The notes: generated by a model not told the origin, from the letters alone. DNA of 16,071 nt from Cyanobacteria bacterium UBA8156 (GCA_003456125.1 DMPD01000030.1:1-16071), one strand, 5' to 3'. Positions 1 through 7,347 are shown, numbered from the stretch's first letter. Numbers and translations: made by a program.

Positions 1-221
1 CCATGCTCGGCGTTGGCGTTGGCTACCACCACCAACCCCACGGCTGGATGGGCGATCGCCTCGGATTTGGGCAAAGCGGGAGCCCCAAGGGTGTCGGCCA
101 AGGCTTGGGCCCGATCCGGGTGCCCGGCGATCGCTACCAAGTGGGCACGGGGGTCGGCCTGCACCAAACGGGCCCGCACCCCCGCCGCAAACCCGGTTCC
201 GATCACCGCTACTCCCAACAT
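1..221 (-). CDS. Gfo/Idh/MocA-type oxidoreductase, N-terminal part, possibly biliverdin reductase
   Basis: The first 73 residues of a minus-strand gene are present; the rest lies beyond the window's left edge. The protein opens with a Rossmann nucleotide-binding motif, VAVIGTGFAAGVRA, followed by LVAIAGHPDRAQALADTLGA and then VGLVVVANANAEH. This is the standard NAD(P)-binding start of the Gfo/Idh/MocA family. The combination GTGFAA..RA..LQ.D.R..LVA..GH resembles, from memory, cyanobacterial biliverdin reductases (BvdR), which reduce biliverdin IXa to bilirubin and influence phycobilisome assembly. The bilin lyase gene cpcT two genes upstream fits, but other sugar or cyclitol dehydrogenases of the family cannot be excluded from this fragment. 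The ATG at 221 has GGAG about 8 bases upstream. It follows the 101-residue gene after a 122-base gap, so cotranscription is possible. Confidence 0.8.
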   Translation of the reverse strand, partial: MLGVAVIGTGFAAGVRARLVQADPRAHLVAIAGHPDRAQALADTLGAPALPKSEAIAHPAVGLVVVANANAEH

Positions 222-343
222 AATGATTGCTCCGTGAAGTCTGAAGGTTTGGTGGAAGCCCTGGTCTCCTCCCCAGAACCGGAGGGGGGCCGGGGGCTCG
301 AAGTGATGCGAAACGTCTGTATTGTGGCAGGGTTTGGGGGGCG

Positions 344-649
344 CTAGGGGTCGGCCTCGAAGCGCGTGCGGAAGCTGCCGTGCTTGAACCAGTATTGTTT
401 GAGGGAGTGGTGGGGAGTGTGCAAGCTGGCCCGTACCCGGTGCCGCATTACCTGCCGGCGATCGCCCACCCAAATTTTGTCCACCGGTTCCACGCTGAGG
501 ACGGCCCCCCCCAAGGCAGCAATGCAGTCGGCAAACCGCTCGATCGCTCCGGCATCGACCGTCTCAAATACAAAAAAGTTGCCCTCGCACACCAGATGGC
601 GGCTGCGAACCCAAGCCTGGAGTTTCTTTTCGGCGATCGGCGGCAACAT
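344..649 (-). CDS. Conserved small hypothetical protein behind cpcT
   Basis: A 101-residue protein that I do not recognise as a named family. It starts MLPPIAEKKLQAWVRS, has a compact alternating pattern (CEGNFFVFETVD, then FADCIAALGGAVLSVEPVDKIWVGDRRQV) that looks like a small alpha/beta fold, and ends in a basic, aromatic tail (HRVRASLHTP, then LKQYWFKHGSFRTRF). There is no signal peptide or membrane segment. Two cysteines are present, at about residues 21 and 42. The ATG lies 6 bases after the cpcT stop codon on the same strand, so the two are very probably cotranscribed and perhaps translationally coupled. That suggests a role near phycobilin attachment or phycobilisome maintenance, but this is inference from position only. 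Codon use and GC content match the neighbours, and no frame on the other strand is more convincing. Confidence 0.78.
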   Translation of the reverse strand: MLPPIAEKKLQAWVRSRHLVCEGNFFVFETVDAGAIERFADCIAALGGAVLSVEPVDKIWVGDRRQVMRHRVRASLHTPHHSLKQYWFKHGSFRTRFEADP

Positions 650-655
650 GAACGC

Positions 656-1240
656 TCACGGCAGAAGGACTTCCTCGGCAAAGCTGGTGCATTTCTCGAA
701 GCGGAGGGGGCCATGGGTAGAACCCCAAACCTGTTGACCGGTCTCCGGGTGCATTCCCCGATCCCAACTCACCCAGGTGGTGGCGGTCATTTCCACGTCG
801 CTTTCCAAATGGGTAATTTGACCGTCTCGGGGCACCAAACAACGCCCTCCGGGTTCAATCTGCCCCCGGTATCCCTCGCCCTCGGGCCAAAATTCCATGG
901 CGCACCCCGTCCGCGGCGCGATCGCATCCTGGGTTAATTGTCGCAGCAATTGGGGGGCATGGCCCGACCCCGCAAATTCCATGGGTTCCCGCAACCCGTA
1001 GTTTTCCACCCGAATGCGATCGCCAGCATCCACCAACCGATGCACCCCCTGCCGATAGGGTTGCCACAAATCATAGTCGTATGCTTGCTCGGAATAAAAC
1101 CCCAACGCCCCGAAAAATGCCCAGGGCAAAGGTCGAAAGAACACCCGAATGTGGGCAAAGTCCTTGGGGGCGGCCGCCGCCTGTTTCCCGTTGCTAAATT
1201 CCGCCGCCAAACACCGCGCAAACGCCAGCAGGTCTGCCAT
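656..1240 (-). CDS. cpcT: CpcT/CpeT family phycobiliprotein lyase (chromophore lyase)
   Basis: A 194-residue protein matching the CpcT/CpeT (T-type) lyase family in length and motifs: LLAFARCLAAEFSNGKQAAA at the N-terminus, FAHIRVFFRPLP, the aromatic FYSEQAYDYDLWQPYRQG, and near the end GSTHGPLRFEK. Family members form a small beta-barrel that binds phycocyanobilin and attaches it to a conserved cysteine of a phycobiliprotein beta subunit; the classic CpcT acts on Cys-153/155 of phycocyanin beta. CpeT relatives handle phycoerythrobilin in red-pigmented strains, so substrate assignment is inferred from the family. The start ATG at 1240 has GGGA about 10 bases upstream. It sits 30 bases behind the cysteine desulfurase gene and 6 bases before the 101-residue gene, all on the minus strand, consistent with one operon. 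Confidence 0.88.
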   Translation of the reverse strand: MADLLAFARCLAAEFSNGKQAAAAPKDFAHIRVFFRPLPWAFFGALGFYSEQAYDYDLWQPYRQGVHRLVDAGDRIRVENYGLREPMEFAGSGHAPQLLRQLTQDAIAPRTGCAMEFWPEGEGYRGQIEPGGRCLVPRDGQITHLESDVEMTATTWVSWDRGMHPETGQQVWGSTHGPLRFEKCTSFAEEVLLP

Positions 1241-1270
1241 TTTTCTTTCCCATTCGACCTTGGCCTGATT

Positions 1271-2398
1271 TTACGCTGCCGACCGGTAGAAATCCGCGCA
1301 GAGGTTGGCGGCCTCGGCCAGGTCGGCGGCGGTGGTGTCCCAACCCAAGGTAATCCGGATACCGCCCCGGGCCGCCTGGGGATCGTACCCCATGGCCAAC
1401 AGCACGGGGCTGGGGGTCTCCCGACCGCTGCTGCAGGCGGAGCCGGCCCCGATGGCAATGCCTTGCTCCCGCAGAAACCACACCGCTTTGCGCCCGCTCA
1501 CCGTGGGATGGACAAAACTGGCGTGGTGGGGCAAACGCTCGCTGGGGTGACCCGTGAGTTCCAAACCGGGAATGGTCCGCATTTGGGCAATGAAGCGATC
1601 GCGCAGGGCCTGCAGCCGGGCCGCCGTGGGGGCCATCTCCTGAACGGCAACGGTGAGGGCCGCGCCAAAAGCGGCAATCAAGGCGACGGGGGGGGTGCCC
1701 GATCGCAAGCCCCCTTCCTGCCCGCCCCCGCCCCCGATGGGTTGCAACGGCGTGCCCGAGCGCACGTAGAGACCTCCCACCCCCTGGGGCCCATACACCT
1801 TGTGGGCCTACAACGACAACAAATCCACGTTTAATTCGGTCACCGACAAAGGAACCCGCCCCCCGGCCTGCACCGCATCCGTGTGGAAGGGAATCCCCGC
1901 CGCCCGACACCGTTTTCCCCAGGCCGCCACCGGCTGCAACGTGCCCACTTCGTTTTGCCCCAAAATCAACGAGACAAAAGCCGTGTCGGGCCGCAAAAAA
2001 GGGGCCAGATCCTCCACCCGCCCCCCCCCATCCACCGGCACCCGGTCGATTTGCCAGCCCCGGGCCACCAGCAAATCTGCCGTCCGGGCGATCGCCGCGT
2101 GCTCCACCGCGGAGATCACCCCATGGCGCGGAGCCCCGGTCGCCAACCCCAAAATCGCCAGTTGATCCGACTCGGTACCACCACTGGTAAAGACAATCTC
2201 GGTGGGACGGGCCCCAATCGCCGCCGCCACCTGTAGCCGCGCCCGCTCCACCGCCATCGTGGCCCGTTCCCCCCACCGGTGCAAACTGGAGGGATTCCCC
2301 CATGCCTCCTGCACCACCGCTTGCCATTGCGCCAAAGCCGCCGTCCCCATCGGCGTCGTCGCCCCGCAATCCAGGTAAATTTCCCGCGCTTTGGCCAT
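1271..2398 (-). pseudogene. Cysteine desulfurase (NifS/IscS type) interrupted by an in-frame TAG next to the PLP lysine
   Basis: Read through one stop codon, this is a full 375-codon cysteine desulfurase, a PLP enzyme that takes sulfur from cysteine for Fe-S clusters and other thio-cofactors. The start is MAKAREIYLDCGATTPMG; further on are TSGGTESDQLAI (cofactor phosphate loop), the VEHAAIA histidine, QNEVGTLQPV, HTDAVQAGGRVP and VDLLSL. Codon 197 (bases 1810-1808) is TAG where the family has the serine of S-x-H-K. The next codons, in the same frame, give AHKVYGPQG with Lys200 as the expected Schiff-base lysine. The C-terminal part keeps LRSGT and the active-site Cys322 in GSACSSGRETP. The conserved GGGxER motif reads GGGQEGG, so the arginine is missing. 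Termination at TAG would leave 196 residues with neither Lys200 nor Cys322. The ATG at 2398 is the only sensible start, from homology. It leads a minus-strand cluster with cpcT. Confidence 0.85.
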
Positions 2399-2427
2399 GG
2401 AATGTAAAGAAATGTTGCAAAGTGTCC

Positions 2428-2433
2428 TACAAT
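2428..2433 (+). promoter_or_regulatory. Possible -10 box for the DUF2605 gene
   Basis: TACAAT lies 32 bases before the DUF2605 start in the 67-base divergent gap shared with the cysteine desulfurase gene. A TTGCAA upstream is only 7 bases away, too close to be its -35 box, and nothing good is seen at the expected distance. This is a weak call from the hexamer alone. The promoter for the opposite strand was not resolved. Confidence 0.3.
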
Positions 2434-2465
2434 GGTACCTGTATTTTGGCACCAAATCCTTTGCC

Positions 2466-2858
2466 ATGTTTTCACCGGAGTTTCCGTCCGAGTCTGCCTC
2501 CGAATCCGAGCGTCGCCAACGGGCTGAGTTATTGGAGACGGTGCTGGCCCCGTTGCTGGAGGATTTTGTGTATTGGTTTGGGCGATCGCGGGCCCTGTTG
2601 GCCGCAACCCAACTGGGTTTTCTGGCACCGGCGGAGCAGCAAGACCTGATCCGGCGGCTAGAGCAGGCAGAATCGGAGGTCAAAACCGCCCGGTTGTTGT
2701 ACCAGGCTACGGGCAAGCAGGTGGCCATCGATATGGGCCCAGTCCGTGAGTGGCATCGGCTGCTGATGGAGTGCCAGGCCGTCGGGATGCGTTATCGCTT
2801 TGGGCAACGGGGCAACGCCTACAATAAAGACAGCGATGACGTTGAAGATGCCGAGTAG
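2466..2858 (+). CDS. DUF2605 family protein (cyanobacterial)
   Basis: A 130-residue soluble protein recognised as DUF2605, a family of unknown function restricted to cyanobacteria. Characteristic stretches are LLETVLAPLLEDFVYWFGRS, then FLAPAEQQDLIRRLEQAESEVKTARLLYQATG and VREWHRLLMECQAVGMRYR. It looks all-helical, with a charged low-complexity start (FPSESASESERRQR) and an acidic tail (DSDDVEDAE). The open frame extends upstream to 2391, but the upstream part overlaps the divergent cysteine desulfurase gene and has no family similarity, so the ATG at 2466 (MFSPEF) is chosen. The DUF2973 gene follows 48 bases later on the same strand. I recall these two families being neighbours in other cyanobacteria, which suggests a shared but unknown role. 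Confidence 0.85.
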   Translation: MFSPEFPSESASESERRQRAELLETVLAPLLEDFVYWFGRSRALLAATQLGFLAPAEQQDLIRRLEQAESEVKTARLLYQATGKQVAIDMGPVREWHRLLMECQAVGMRYRFGQRGNAYNKDSDDVEDAE

Positions 2859-2906
2859 AGGCGATCGCCCTTATTAAAACTTTTTAGGTATTGTTTAGGG
2901 GAAACC

Positions 2907-3167
2907 ATGTTGCAAATTTTGTACATCACGGCCTTTGCATTGTTGTCGCTGTTGGCGATCGCCAATTTGATTCGGAGCATGGCGGCGTTGGCGCGCACGG
3001 AAGGACAGGCCGGGCGGCGGGACTATCGGCGGATGCACCCCGAATTGTTGGACGAAGCCGGGAAGCCCACCCGGGAGCCGTTGTTGGTGATGAAGGCTTT
3101 GGATTTGGACGAAGCCCGGGCCCAACTGGATCGGATGTTTGAGGCTTCGCCAGGCAGCGACAGCTAA
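2907..3167 (+). CDS. DUF2973 family small membrane protein
   Basis: An 86-residue protein recognised as DUF2973, a cyanobacterial family of unknown function. It has one N-terminal membrane segment (about residues 3-25, ILYITAFALLSLLAIANLI) followed by a short cytoplasmic domain carrying the family hallmarks HPELLDEAGKPTREPLLVMK and LDEARAQLDRMFEASPGS. The ATG at 2907 has GGGGAA just upstream, a good ribosome site. A HIP1 site and an A/T-rich patch fill the 48-base gap from the DUF2605 gene. Its TAA stop is 3 bases from the end of the convergent thiO gene. Confidence 0.86.
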   Translation: MLQILYITAFALLSLLAIANLIRSMAALARTEGQAGRRDYRRMHPELLDEAGKPTREPLLVMKALDLDEARAQLDRMFEASPGSDS

Positions 3168-3170
3168 GGT

Positions 3171-4226
3171 TTAGCCCAGGGCTAATGGCGGCGGCGCGAA
3201 AGCCATCAGGAGGGAATCCATTTCGCCAGTGGCGATCGTCTGCCCCAGCAACTGCGCACAAAGGGGAGCCAACAAAATGCCGTTGCGGTAGTGGCCCACA
3301 TTCAGCCACAGGTTTTCTAGGTTGGGCACCCGCCCCAGCAGCGGGTTTTCGTGGGGGGCATAGGGCCGGAACCCCCACCAAGTTTCGACAATGGGGAAAT
3401 CCGCCAGGGCCGGCCAGACGGCGATCGCCCCATTCAGCAGTTGGTGCAGACCGGCGGCGGTATTGCCGGGCCAAAACCCCACCCGCTCCACCGTGGCCCC
3501 AATCACGATCGTGCCGTCTTGGCGGGGGACAATGTAAGCCCGAGAAGAAAACAGTACCCGTTGCAAACGGCGTTCGGGGTCAAACACCGCTACCATCTGG
3601 CCTTTCACCGGTTCCACGGGCACCGGCACCAGGCTCCGACACTGGGCACCGCTAGCCACCACAAATACATCGGCAGCCAACGCGCCCCGATTGGTTTCGG
3701 CATGGGTGAGGCGATCGCCCCGGCGGTGCCAGCCATAGACCTCCGTCCCCTCCTGGATTTTGACCCCCGCCCGCCCAGCTGCCAGGCGCAGCGATTGCAG
3801 CAGCAGGCGGTTGTTGACCTGGCCATCTTCCGGGTACCAGTGGCCCCCGACGATCCCTTCCCCCAGACCGGCTTGTTTTTGGAGGAGTTCGGGGCGGGCG
3901 AGGGGAGCCGGCGGTTCCTCGGCGAACTGGGGGGCCACAATGCCGCAACACCAATAGCCACAGGGCAACTCCGATCGCTTCATCAGTTGGGCAATCCACT
4001 GGCCGTAACCGTCCCGGGCCCGTCGCCCCAAGGCCAACAAATCTCCGGTCAGCCCTTCCGCCTCCGGGGCCAACATCCCGGCCGCCGCCTGGGTGGCCCC
4101 CATCCCGCAGCGATCGCGCTCCCAGACCGTCACTTGCGCCCCCCGTTCCGCCAGATCGAGGGCCAGGGACAGACCCACAATCCCGCCCCCCACAATCGCC
4201 ACCTCTGTTGTGTTTTGCACCGTCAT
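3171..4226 (-). CDS. thiO: Glycine oxidase ThiO (FAD-dependent, thiamine biosynthesis), not fused to ThiG
   Basis: A 351-residue FAD-dependent amine oxidase. The dinucleotide-binding motif GGGIVG is at residues 13-18, followed by LALDLAERGAQVTVWER. Then come ATQAAAGMLAPEAE, PEDGQVNNRLLLQSL (the family's DGxVxxxxLxxAL-type stretch), VVASGAQCRSL, VKGQM, and near the end the signature GHYRNGILLAP with its substrate-contacting arginine. ThiO oxidises glycine to iminoglycine, a precursor of the thiazole ring of thiamine made by ThiG. Several cyanobacteria encode one ThiO-ThiG polypeptide of about 650 residues; here the frame stops after the oxidase domain, and the sequence beyond it is the convergent DUF2973 gene. 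It lies 98 bases downstream of argB on the same strand and might be cotranscribed. A generic D-amino-acid oxidase-like role is the main alternative. Confidence 0.88.
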   Translation of the reverse strand: MTVQNTTEVAIVGGGIVGLSLALDLAERGAQVTVWERDRCGMGATQAAAGMLAPEAEGLTGDLLALGRRARDGYGQWIAQLMKRSELPCGYWCCGIVAPQFAEEPPAPLARPELLQKQAGLGEGIVGGHWYPEDGQVNNRLLLQSLRLAAGRAGVKIQEGTEVYGWHRRGDRLTHAETNRGALAADVFVVASGAQCRSLVPVPVEPVKGQMVAVFDPERRLQRVLFSSRAYIVPRQDGTIVIGATVERVGFWPGNTAAGLHQLLNGAIAVWPALADFPIVETWWGFRPYAPHENPLLGRVPNLENLWLNVGHYRNGILLAPLCAQLLGQTIATGEMDSLLMAFAPPPLALG

Positions 4227-4324
4227 TTTTGCTTGCTGGGTTTCACCGTTCCATCCTAGGCGCTGGGGACAGCGGATCGCCCTCCCCGGATTCCCAGCCC
4301 GCTCTTACGGGGCGAGAGGCCGTG

Positions 4325-5179
4325 CTAGGCCAACAGCATGGAGCCTACACCGCCATCGCTGAAAATTTCCAGGAGCAGGGAATGGGGCACCCGGCCATCG
4401 ATAATGTGGGCCGCCCGCACCCCTTGGGCCAGCGATCGCACGCAGCACTGCACCTTGGGGATCATGCCACCGGCCACCACCCCGGTTTCGATCGCCTGGC
4501 GGGCTTCTTGAATGCCCATCGACCGCATCAGGGTACTGGGGTCATTCTTATCCTGGAGGATGCCGGCGATGTCGGTCAACAGGATTAATTTTTCGGCCCC
4601 CAGGGCCGCAGCGAGCTCGCCGGCCACCGTATCGGCGTTGATGTTGTAGGCCTGACCCGTATCGTCGGTGGCCACGCTGGACACCACCGGAATGTGGCCG
4701 TTGGCCAAGAGGGATTCCAACACCTCAACCCGCACCGAGGCCACCTCCCCCACAAACCCGATCGCCTCGTTGCCGTGGGGGCGCGCCCGGATCAAACTGC
4801 CGTCTTTGCCGCAAAGACCCACCGCCGAGCCCCCCGCCAAATTGATAAACTCCACCAGTTGTTTGTTGACCCGACCCACCAACACCATTTCCACCACTTC
4901 CATGGTGGCGGCATCCGTGACCCGCAGCCCATCCACAAATTGGGGTTCGATGTGGAGCTTGGCCAGCCAGGTATTGATTTCGGGGCCGCCGCCGTGCACC
5001 ACCACCGGTCGAATGCCCACCGAAGCCATGAACACAATGTCGCGCACCACCTGTTCCCGCAGGCTGGCTTCTTTCATCGCCGCTCCACCGTACTTAATCA
5101 CCATGGTGCGGTTGGCGAACTTTTGGATGTAGGGCAGGGCTTCGCTCAAGACTTGAACGCGATCGCTATCGGTCAACAT
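4325..5179 (-). CDS. argB: N-acetylglutamate kinase
   Basis: A 284-residue amino-acid kinase that phosphorylates N-acetylglutamate in the second step of arginine biosynthesis. It starts [20 protein letters not shown], has the phosphate-binding KYGGAAM near residues 29-35, then [34 protein letters not shown], the [26 protein letters not shown] stretch in two parts, and the C-terminal GGMIPKV and [23 protein letters not shown]. The open frame runs on to 5788, but that extension overlaps the divergent gene and is not ArgB-like, so the ATG at 5179 is chosen. The N-terminal helix before KYGG is typical of the arginine-inhibited hexameric type, which in cyanobacteria is relieved by the PII protein; that is family knowledge, not visible here. 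No clear Shine-Dalgarno precedes the start. Confidence 0.96.
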   Translation of the reverse strand: MLTDSDRVQVLSEALPYIQKFANRTMVIKYGGAAMKEASLREQVVRDIVFMASVGIRPVVVHGGGPEINTWLAKLHIEPQFVDGLRVTDAATMEVVEMVLVGRVNKQLVEFINLAGGSAVGLCGKDGSLIRARPHGNEAIGFVGEVASVRVEVLESLLANGHIPVVSSVATDDTGQAYNINADTVAGELAAALGAEKLILLTDIAGILQDKNDPSTLMRSMGIQEARQAIETGVVAGGMIPKVQCCVRSLAQGVRAAHIIDGRVPHSLLLEIFSDGGVGSMLLA

Positions 5180-5306
5180 AGGCGCAAGGTAGAAAACGGC
5201 AACACCATAAGGGCAAAAGATAGCCCAAATCGTAGCGCCCATGGCAGATTGGCGATCGCCTGGCCGCAGGCCCCAAAACCGAAACCAACCCCGATGGTTT
5301 CCGGGT

Positions 5307-5326
5307 TGTAGGTTGGCCAGCCTACA
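5307..5326. promoter_or_regulatory. 20-bp near-perfect palindrome between argB and the redoxin-oxygenase gene
   Basis: TGTAGGTTGGCCAGCCTACA is symmetric at 18 of 20 positions; the only mismatch is the pair 7th from each end (T against G). It sits in the 231-base divergent gap, 85 bases before the redoxin-oxygenase start and 128 bases from the argB start, a plausible operator position. It is not an NtcA site (GTA-N8-TAC). It could also form a hairpin in RNA read in either direction. Elsewhere in this gap I see only one HIP1 site and no convincing -35/-10 pair. Confidence 0.45.
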
Positions 5327-5410
5327 GGAATTTGTTACGGTGACTCTACCTAAACTACTTTCCTTGGCGTTTGGAAGGTGGCTTCTTTGGGTTGTAGTTT
5401 GAGATAGCCC

Positions 5411-6568
5411 ATGGAATCTGTTGCTCGTACCGGCATTGCCCTCCGGGAGCCGGCCCCCTGGTTTGCGTTGCCCAGCAATGGTGCCAAAGATTTTATCTTG
5501 CGCGATCGCGCCGGTCGTCCCTTGGTGTTGGTATTTTACGGGGGCGATCGCTTGCCTGCCTGTCGGGAAGTAGGTCGGCAAATTCAAGCCCATTTGTCGG
5601 AATTGGAGGCTTTGGGGGCAGAAGTCGTGAGCATCAGCCCCGATCCGTTGCCGGTGCGGGAACAAATTGCGGCGGCAGAGGGCTGGACGTTCCGGCTGGT
5701 TTCCGATGAGCAGTTGCAGGTGAGCCGTGGGTTTGGTGTTTGTCGCGAACAAGTTGGGGCCGATGGCGTGACCCAATTGGTGTATCAACGGACAGCGGTG
5801 TTGCTGGATCGCAACTTGCGGGTAGTTGGTGTCTATGGTTTGACCGACCGCACGGCGCCGTTGGCTCCGGTTTTGGCCGATCTACGAGCCCTGTTTCCGC
5901 CGCAGCCAGAAATCGACGTATCGATGCAAGCGCCGGTGTTGTTGATCCCCGATGTGTTTTCCCGGGAATTTTGCCGCTATTTGATGGAAGTTTGGGAGAC
6001 CTGTGGGCATGGCGATTCGGGGTTTATGAAGCGGGACGGTGACAAAACCGTGGGCTATATCGACCATTCCTTCAAAATTCGCCAAGATCATTTTGTGCAG
6101 GATCCAGAACTCAAACAGGCGATCGACCAGCCCATTCGTCGCATTGTGTTTCCGGAGATCGAGAAGGCTTTTAGCTACAAAGCGACGCGCCGCGAAGATT
6201 ACAAAATTGCCTGCTACGATGCCAGCAGCGGCGGCTTTTTCCGGATCCATCGCGACAACACAACGGGGGGAACCGCCCATCGGCGGTTTGCCATGTCCAT
6301 TAACCTGAATACCGAAGAATACGAGGGGGGCTACCTGCGGTTTCCCGAATACGGGCCCTACCGCTATCGTCCCGCCACGGGGTCGGCTGTGGTATTCAAC
6401 TGCTCGCTGTTGCATGAGGCTACGGACATTTTATCGGGGCGGCGGTTTGTGTTGCTGGCGTTTTTCTATGGAGAAGAAGAAGCCCAAGCCCGCCGCAGCT
6501 ACGAGCAACAAGCCCAAAACGATTACTCGCAGATGGTGATGCTCAACCATACGCACGCCAAGGTTTAA
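5411..6568 (+). CDS. Redoxin-like domain fused to 2-oxoglutarate/Fe(II) oxygenase
   Basis: A 385-residue two-domain protein. Residues about 8-165 follow the AhpC/TSA-redoxin pattern: [16 protein letters not shown] opening, [27 protein letters not shown], the FRLVSDE stretch, GVCREQ and [17 protein letters not shown]. The position of the peroxidatic cysteine is Cys51 (GGDRLPAC), but the P and T of the usual PxxxTxxC motif are G and L, so peroxidase activity is doubtful. Residues about 175-355 are a prolyl-4-hydroxylase-type oxygenase: iron ligands His280 and Asp282 (RIHRDN) and His335 (SLLHEATD), with Arg345 as the likely 2-oxoglutarate anchor. The substrate is unknown. There is no signal peptide, so it should be cytoplasmic. 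Its TAA stop is 2 bases before the EgtC-like gene, indicating an operon. The ATG at 5411 is the first reasonable start; the ribosome site is weak. Confidence 0.85.
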   Translation: MESVARTGIALREPAPWFALPSNGAKDFILRDRAGRPLVLVFYGGDRLPACREVGRQIQAHLSELEALGAEVVSISPDPLPVREQIAAAEGWTFRLVSDEQLQVSRGFGVCREQVGADGVTQLVYQRTAVLLDRNLRVVGVYGLTDRTAPLAPVLADLRALFPPQPEIDVSMQAPVLLIPDVFSREFCRYLMEVWETCGHGDSGFMKRDGDKTVGYIDHSFKIRQDHFVQDPELKQAIDQPIRRIVFPEIEKAFSYKATRREDYKIACYDASSGGFFRIHRDNTTGGTAHRRFAMSINLNTEEYEGGYLRFPEYGPYRYRPATGSAVVFNCSLLHEATDILSGRRFVLLAFFYGEEEAQARRSYEQQAQNDYSQMVMLNHTHAKV

Positions 6569-6570
6569 CC

Positions 6571-7347
6571 ATGTGTCGATTGTTGGGATATGTGGGGCCC
6601 CCCTGCCGGTTGCAACGGTGGTTGTCGGCACCCGATCATTCTTTGGTGGTGCAGAGTTATGCTCCCAAGGAGATGACGGCGGGTTTGTTGAATGCCGATG
6701 GGTTTGGGGTGGCGTGGTACGGCCCCGATGACCCGCTGCCTGTGGCCTACCGCAGCCTGTTGCCGATTTGGAGCGATCTCAATTTGCCCCATCTGGAACG
6801 GTATGTGGTGAGCGCCACCTACGTGATGTCCGTGCGCAGCGCCACGCCGGGGCAGGCGGTAAACCTCAGCAATTGCCCCCCGTTTTTGGGCGATCGCCTG
6901 GCCTTGGTGCACAACGGGTTCATCGAAAATTTTGCCCAAACCCTGGCCCGGCCCCTGCGCGATCGCCTGAGTGACCGCCTGTATGCCCAGATTCAGGGCA
7001 CCACCGATTCCGAGCATTTGATGGGTCTGATTCGGCAGGAAATGCAGGGGGGACAGGACTTGCCGGGGGCGATCGCCCAAGCCTTGGGCTGGGTGGCCGT
7101 GCAAGCTGCCCAACGCCAGATTAAGGTTTCGGCCAACCTGTTGGTCATCGATGGCGAACAATTGGTCGCGGCGCGGTGGGCTTGGGGTACCGCGGCCCCC
7201 AGTTTGTACGTGAGCCAAACCGAAAACAGCCTGGCGGTAGCCTCCGAGCCGCTGGGGGGCGATCGCCCTTGGCAAACGGTACCGGCGGGTACCCTCTGGG
7301 TGGCGACGGGTGCCGATTGGCGCGAAGGGCCCGCTTTGCCTCGGTAG
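6571..7347 (+). CDS. Class II glutamine amidotransferase, EgtC-like
   Basis: A 258-residue N-terminal-nucleophile amidotransferase. Met is followed directly by Cys2 (MCRLLGYVGPP), the expected catalytic residue after Met removal. Further hallmarks are SLVVQSYAPKEMTAGLLNADGFG in two parts, WYGPDDPLPVAYRSLLPIW, VRSATPG, LALVHNGFIENF (substrate loop with HNG) and TDSEHLMGLI. The arrangement matches EgtC, the hydrolase that removes glutamate from gamma-glutamyl-hercynylcysteine sulfoxide in ergothioneine synthesis. No egtB or egtD is in this window, so the ergothioneine role is not demonstrated; another gamma-glutamyl substrate is possible. It begins 2 bases after the redoxin-oxygenase stop, so the pair is very likely cotranscribed. 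The C-terminus (LWVATGADWREGPALPR) is only slightly separated from the argD leader, 73 bases before that start. Confidence 0.87.
   Translation: MCRLLGYVGPPCRLQRWLSAPDHSLVVQSYAPKEMTAGLLNADGFGVAWYGPDDPLPVAYRSLLPIWSDLNLPHLERYVVSATYVMSVRSATPGQAVNLSNCPPFLGDRLALVHNGFIENFAQTLARPLRDRLSDRLYAQIQGTTDSEHLMGLIRQEMQGGQDLPGAIAQALGWVAVQAAQRQIKVSANLLVIDGEQLVAARWAWGTAAPSLYVSQTENSLAVASEPLGGDRPWQTVPAGTLWVATGADWREGPALPR

Noticed and set aside
52..59. gcgatcgc palindromes as operators
   Set aside because: The same octamer occurs about 40 times, mostly inside genes; it is the HIP1 genome signature, not a local regulatory site.
938..1834. A 298-residue plus-strand open frame
   Set aside because: It lies opposite cpcT and the cysteine desulfurase, which have clear motifs; its translation is low-complexity.
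2021..2029. Nine-base C run inside the cysteine desulfurase as a frameshift hotspot
   Set aside because: The frame is maintained across it (VDGGGRVEDL), so there is no visible damage here.
1194..2420. A 408-residue minus-strand open frame
   Set aside because: It is a shadow of the cysteine desulfurase in another frame: glycine-rich, without family motifs, a product of high GC.
5180..5410. NtcA binding site controlling argB
   Set aside because: No GTA-N8-TAC was found; the dyad at 5307-5326 has the wrong spacing.
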